From positions 216,581-280,580 of the forward strand of contig CAYQTA010000114.1 in assembly GCA_964420365.1 (NCBI GenBank): 64,000 bases of DNA, read 5' to 3'. Of this stretch, positions 60,626 through 64,000 are shown in pieces; the first letter of the stretch is position 1, and the number at the start of each line of letters is the position of its first letter. The position numbers and the translations under genes were made by a program. The notes under the pieces were generated by a model. The model made no database searches, had not been told where the DNA came from, and was given only the letters and a program-made list of their open reading frames with translations. Source of the DNA: JAMOQA01 sp964420365. Its GTDB lineage: Bacteria; Acidobacteriota; Polarisedimenticolia; J045.

Positions 60626-63600
60626 ATGTCCGAACTCGGTTACCGCCGACCGCGGCGGGGAGGCCTCGTCTCCCTGGTCGCGGCGCTCTTCGTCCTGATC
60701 ACCGGCACGCCGGCCCGCGCGATCCCGCCGGGGACGACGGACACCGATCCCCTCGCCCGGCGCCTCGAGAACCTCCGCCGCGTCGAGCAGGTCCGCGCCC
60801 GCTGGCGCGGCACCCCGTCCGCGGTTCCCGGCGACGAGTTCCTCCGCGCGCGCGTCCTCGAGGACCTGCGGCGCGAGACCGCCCTCGCGGACCTTCGTGG
60901 CCGTCCCCTGGCCGGCGAGGAGGTCGCCGCGGAGTGGCGACGCATCGTCGCCTCCACGCGCGCACCCGCTCGCCTCGCCGCCCTGGTCGCGGCTCTCGGC
61001 AACGACCCCATCGCCGCTGCCGAGACCCTGGCCCGGCCGGCCGTCGCCGAGCGGCTGCTGCGCTCGGCGTGGCGCGCCCGCCTCGAGCGGGACACGCCCG
61101 CCCGAGGGGAGGCCGAGGAAATCCGCCGGGCACTGCTCGACGGGACGCTCGACCCGGAGGCCGAGCACCCGCGCCGCACCGTCCGGCGCTACCTGCCGCC
61201 CGGCGCGGGCGTCCGCCCGGACGCGGACCCCCGGGACCACCGGGTGGAGGACGAGGCGACCTGGAAGCGCCTGCGCGAACGGTGGGCCGATGCGGGTCGG
61301 CCGGGACCGCTCGTGCGCACCCCGGACGCCTGGGTGACCGAGGTCGTCCTCGCGGAAGACCCGGGGACCGGCGTGGTGACGGTGGCCCACTACGCGGTGC
61401 CCCGCCCGACGTTCGCCAGGTGGTGGGAGGAACGCTCGCCACGCACCGAGCCGGCGCCCGCCGACGCCCTCGTCGGCCCGGGCGACGATCTTCCACTCCC
61501 GTCCGCGGGGTCCCGTGCGGACGCCTCGGCGGGCTACGGGGACTGCGAGGAGGCGTGGGACGCCGGGTCCCTCGACGACCTGCCCGATCCCCGGGAAGGA
61601 GCCACCGCGGTCTGGACGGGATCCGAGGTGATCGTCTGGGGCGGCCGTGCCGGCGATGCCCTGGGAACCGGGAGCCGGTACGACCCGGCGACCGACACCT
61701 GGCGTTCCCTGCCGGAGGCCGGGGCGCCCTCGCCCCGGTCCTGGCACACGGCGGTCTGGACGGGATCCAGGATGATCGTGTGGGGGGGGCTCGACGGCGA
61801 CCCGCTGGGGGACGGCGCGGCCTACGACCCCTCCACGGACTCCTGGTCTCCCCTTCCGACCGCCGGTGCGCCCTCGCCCCGGTGGCGACACACGGCGGTC
61901 TGGACCGGGTCCGAGATGATCGTCTGGGGAGGCGAGGACGATTCGTTCGAGGACGTCAACACCGGCGGCCGGTACGACCCCGCCGCCGGCACCTGGGCCC
62001 CCCTGCCGACGGCCGGCGCGCCGTCGGCGCGGAAGGCGCACACCGCGGTCTGGACCGGCTCGAAGATGGTGATCTGGGGCGGTGTCCACCTCGGGACCCG
62101 TCTCGCCACCGGCGGTGCCTTCGACCCCGCGAACGGCACCTGGTCCCCCGTCTCCACGGAGGGGGCGCCGGGCCCGCGCCAGGACCACACCGCCGTGTGG
62201 TCCGGCTCCGAGATGATCGTCTGGGGCGGGCACGACGGCGAGAGCTACCTGCGCACCGGCGGTCGGTACGACCCGGAAGCGGATGCCTGGAACCCGGTCA
62301 CGACCAGCGGGGCCCCCTGGGCGCGGCGCTTCCACGCCGCGGCCTGGTCCGGGTCCGAGATGATCGTCTGGGGAGGCGAGGGTTCGAGCGGAGGCCTGCT
62401 CGGGAACGGCGCGGCCTACGACCCCGCCGGGAATCGCTGGCGGGGGATCTCCTCGGACGGCGCCCCGACGGCCCGGAAGTTCCATGCGTACGCGTGGACC
62501 GGGGACGAACTGTTCGTCTGGGGGGGGCAGTCCGACGACGGCCGGCTCGAGCAGACCGGCGGCCGCTACGACCCGGACGCGGATGCCTGGACCGGCACCT
62601 CGCTGGGGCAGGGCCCGGCGCGGCGCACCCGCCACACCGGGACCTGGACCGGCTCGGAGTGGATCGTCTGGGGTGGCGAGGACGAGACCGATCTCGGCGA
62701 CGGGGCGGCCTGGGACCCGTCGACCGACACCTGGCGCACCCTGTCGGCGACGGGCGCTCCCTCTCCCCGCAAGGACGCGACGGCCACGTGGACCGGGAGC
62801 AGGCTGTTCGTCTGGGGCGGGCGTACCGGCGAGGACGACAAGCTGGGCGACGGTGCCCTCTACGACCCGGCCTCGGACACCTGGTCCCCCGTGGCCCAGG
62901 AGGGCGCTCCCACGCCGCGCTGGGGCCACACGGCCGTGTGGACCGGGTCCGTCGTCATCGTCTGGGGTGGCCGGGACACGAGCATCCCGACGAACACGGG
63001 CGGCCGGTACGACCCCGCCACCGACTCCTGGACCCCGACGACCGAGTCCTGGGCACCGAGCTTCCGTCGCTTCCACACCGCGGTCTGGACCGGCTCCGAG
63101 ATGATCGTCTGGGGCGGCGAGGCAAACGTCTGGCGCGGCGACGGCAAGCGCTACGACCCGGAGGCGGACGCCTGGACCGCCATGTCCAGCGACGGCGCGC
63201 CCGCCCCGCGCTTCCACCACACCGCGGTCTGGACGGGTTCCGAGATGATCGTCTGGGGCGGTTACGGCGACCAGCAGTTCGGGGACGGGGCGCGCTACGA
63301 CCCGGAAACCGACTCGTGGACGCCGGTCTCCGGCTCCGCCGCCCCCACCCCGCGCTACCACCACACGGCCGCGTGGAACGGGAGCCGGATGCTCGTCTGG
63401 GGAGGCCTCGGCAACGGGCCCACCGACACGGGCGCGCGGTACGACCCGGAAACCGATACCTGGACACCGATCACGAGAACGGAAGCCCCCTCCGCCCGGT
63501 ACCTTCACCGGTCGGCCTGGGATGGTAGCCGGATGCTCGTATGGGGAGGACAGGGGGGCAGCACGCTCGCCTCCGGGTCCACATGGAAGCCGGGCAGCGG

Positions 63601-64000
63601 AACCGACGGGGACGGTGACGGCTTCGACGCGTGCGAGGACTGTGACGACCGGGACGAGGACGTCTACCCGGGTGCCCCGCAGCTCTGCGACGGCAAGAAC
63701 GACGACTGCAACGACTCGTCCTGGCCGGACGTCCCGGCCGGCGAGGTGGACGACGACCACGACGGGTACGTGGAGTGCGACCCCTGGGAAGGGGATGACC
63801 CGTCGATCCAGGGCGGCGGTGACTGCAACGACGCGGACGGCGGCGTGCATCCCGGCGCCGACGAGGCGTGCAACGGGATCGACGACGACTGCGACGGCTC
63901 GGTGGACGAGGGACTCCCGCAGCACACCCACTGGCGGGACGCCGACGGCGACGGCTACGGCAACCCCGACGACTCCGTCACCGACTGCCACGAGGACCCC
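60626..64000 (+). CDS. Secreted Kelch-repeat protein with C-terminal MopE-like metal-binding repeats (3' truncated)
   Basis: At least 1125 residues, open to the window end. A signal peptide (LVSLVAALFVLITGTPARA) leads into a helical Arg/Glu-rich region of about 300 residues. Fourteen Kelch-like blades follow (61601-63590), each like MIVWGG...YDP-TD-W followed by GAPSPR-HTAVWTGS. Acidic repeats of the putative metal-binding (MopE/TSP3) type come last: DGDGDGFDACEDCDD, CDGKNDDCND, CNGIDDDCDGSVDEG. It should be exported and Ca-binding at its C-terminus. Target unknown. Confidence 0.85.
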   Translation, partial: MSELGYRRPRRGGLVSLVAALFVLITGTPARAIPPGTTDTDPLARRLENLRRVEQVRARWRGTPSAVPGDEFLRARVLEDLRRETALADLRGRPLAGEEVAAEWRRIVASTRAPARLAALVAALGNDPIAAAETLARPAVAERLLRSAWRARLERDTPARGEAEEIRRALLDGTLDPEAEHPRRTVRRYLPPGAGVRPDADPRDHRVEDEATWKRLRERWADAGRPGPLVRTPDAWVTEVVLAEDPGTGVVTVAHYAVPRPTFARWWEERSPRTEPAPADALVGPGDDLPLPSAGSRADASAGYGDCEEAWDAGSLDDLPDPREGATAVWTGSEVIVWGGRAGDALGTGSRYDPATDTWRSLPEAGAPSPRSWHTAVWTGSRMIVWGGLDGDPLGDGAAYDPSTDSWSPLPTAGAPSPRWRHTAVWTGSEMIVWGGEDDSFEDVNTGGRYDPAAGTWAPLPTAGAPSARKAHTAVWTGSKMVIWGGVHLGTRLATGGAFDPANGTWSPVSTEGAPGPRQDHTAVWSGSEMIVWGGHDGESYLRTGGRYDPEADAWNPVTTSGAPWARRFHAAAWSGSEMIVWGGEGSSGGLLGNGAAYDPAGNRWRGISSDGAPTARKFHAYAWTGDELFVWGGQSDDGRLEQTGGRYDPDADAWTGTSLGQGPARRTRHTGTWTGSEWIVWGGEDETDLGDGAAWDPSTDTWRTLSATGAPSPRKDATATWTGSRLFVWGGRTGEDDKLGDGALYDPASDTWSPVAQEGAPTPRWGHTAVWTGSVVIVWGGRDTSIPTNTGGRYDPATDSWTPTTESWAPSFRRFHTAVWTGSEMIVWGGEANVWRGDGKRYDPEADAWTAMSSDGAPAPRFHHTAVWTGSEMIVWGGYGDQQFGDGARYDPETDSWTPVSGSAAPTPRYHHTAAWNGSRMLVWGGLGNGPTDTGARYDPETDTWTPITRTEAPSARYLHRSAWDGSRMLVWGGQGGSTLASGSTWKPGSGTDGDGDGFDACEDCDDRDEDVYPGAPQLCDGKNDDCNDSSWPDVPAGEVDDDHDGYVECDPWEGDDPSIQGGGDCNDADGGVHPGADEACNGIDDDCDGSVDEGLPQHTHWRDADGDGYGNPDDSVTDCHEDP
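61601..63590 (+). repeat. 14 tandem Kelch-like repeats (about 140-150 bp each)
   Basis: The recurring DNA block encodes AVWTGS-MIVWGG ... GRYDPATDTW and repeats 14 times with spacing of about 47-50 codons. The last copy is partial. Copies differ by many bases, so they are diverged protein repeats rather than recent duplications. Fourteen blades would make two seven-bladed propellers. Confidence 0.85.

Noticed and set aside
61601..63590. Regular repeats as a possible CRISPR array
   Set aside because: Repeats are ~145 bp, diverged, in frame, and encode Kelch-like blades. There are no short identical repeats with unique spacers and no cas genes.
58934..63991. Minus-strand open frame of about 1685 codons running through the Kelch gene and surE
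   Set aside because: Only its last 224 codons are real (pcm). The rest is the complement of the Kelch repeats and of surE, both recognisable on their own strands or frames.

Overview
This 64 kb window is a very GC-rich bacterial chromosome segment (by eye around 70% G+C). It is almost wall-to-wall coding, with frequent ATGA/GTGA overlaps and several GTG starts. No IS element, prophage, CRISPR array or rRNA operon was seen. The gene content is mostly core. It includes TamB, a lytic transglycosylase, a LolB-position lipoprotein, HprK-RapZ-PTS without a permease, recO-glyQ-glyS-ppdK, spoVG-prs-rplY-pth, a membrane pyrophosphatase, sigma-54 promoters with an NtrC-type regulator, and a Kelch/MopE-like secreted protein. 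This points to a Gram-negative (diderm) lineage. My best guess is Acidobacteriota or a neighbouring deltaproteobacteria-like phylum, but this is inferred from gene order and composition, not shown.

Layout. 1-4.9 kb (minus): TamB-like envelope protein (cut by the window edge), RlmI-type rRNA methyltransferase, DksA/TraR zinc-finger protein. 5.0-7.0 kb (plus): membrane-anchored sulfatase-like enzyme. 7.0-16.4 kb (minus): PhoH, pyruvate phosphate dikinase, GlyS, GlyQ, RecO, MgtE. 16.5-22.0 kb (minus): hprK-rapZ-EIIA-ptsH-ptsI plus a MerR/coiled-coil regulator, a purely regulatory PTS. It is divergent from a plus-strand archaeal-type (type II) GAPDH. 23.4-28.5 kb (minus): yceD-rpmF-plsX-fabD-fabG-acpP-fabF, with no fabH. 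28.6-31.3 kb: lytic transglycosylase and MutL. 31.6-32.1 kb (plus): a sigma-70 protein reduced to regions 3.2-4, placed behind a consensus sigma-54 promoter. 32.1-44.6 kb (minus): DHH phosphoesterase, VanZ-like and other small membrane proteins, rplI-rpsR-rpsF, hppA, pth, rplY, prs, spoVG, ispE, LolB-like lipoprotein, TPR protein. 44.8-50.5 kb (minus): Ser/Thr kinase, degenerate S41 peptidase, NtrC-type response regulator, PAS histidine kinase.

50.5-55.5 kb (plus) is the most interesting block. It holds a complete hydBGDA-type [NiFe] hydrogenase operon (group 3b/sulfhydrogenase layout), a maturation endopeptidase and a lone cyclic-nucleotide-binding domain protein. It is transcribed divergently from the two-component genes. 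It starts at a consensus -24/-12 promoter that has a 40-bp two-dyad palindrome about 95 bp upstream, in the place expected for the enhancer site of the adjacent sigma-54 activator. 55.5-60.4 kb: TPR membrane protein, tRNA-Arg, apt, acyP, chalcone-isomerase-like protein, tRNA-Pro, VTT membrane protein, pcm, surE. 60.6 kb to the end: a secreted protein with 14 Kelch-like repeats and acidic Ca-binding-type repeats, cut by the window edge.

How it fits together. PpdK, type II GAPDH, the K+-dependent pyrophosphatase and the NAD(P)-linked hydrogenase suggest PPi-linked, gluconeogenesis-capable energy metabolism with reversible H2 exchange. The HprK/HPr module may sense carbon state. Two sigma-54 promoters, at the hydrogenase and at the truncated sigma gene, suggest a shared sigma-54 response. 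These functional links are inferences from sequence and position.
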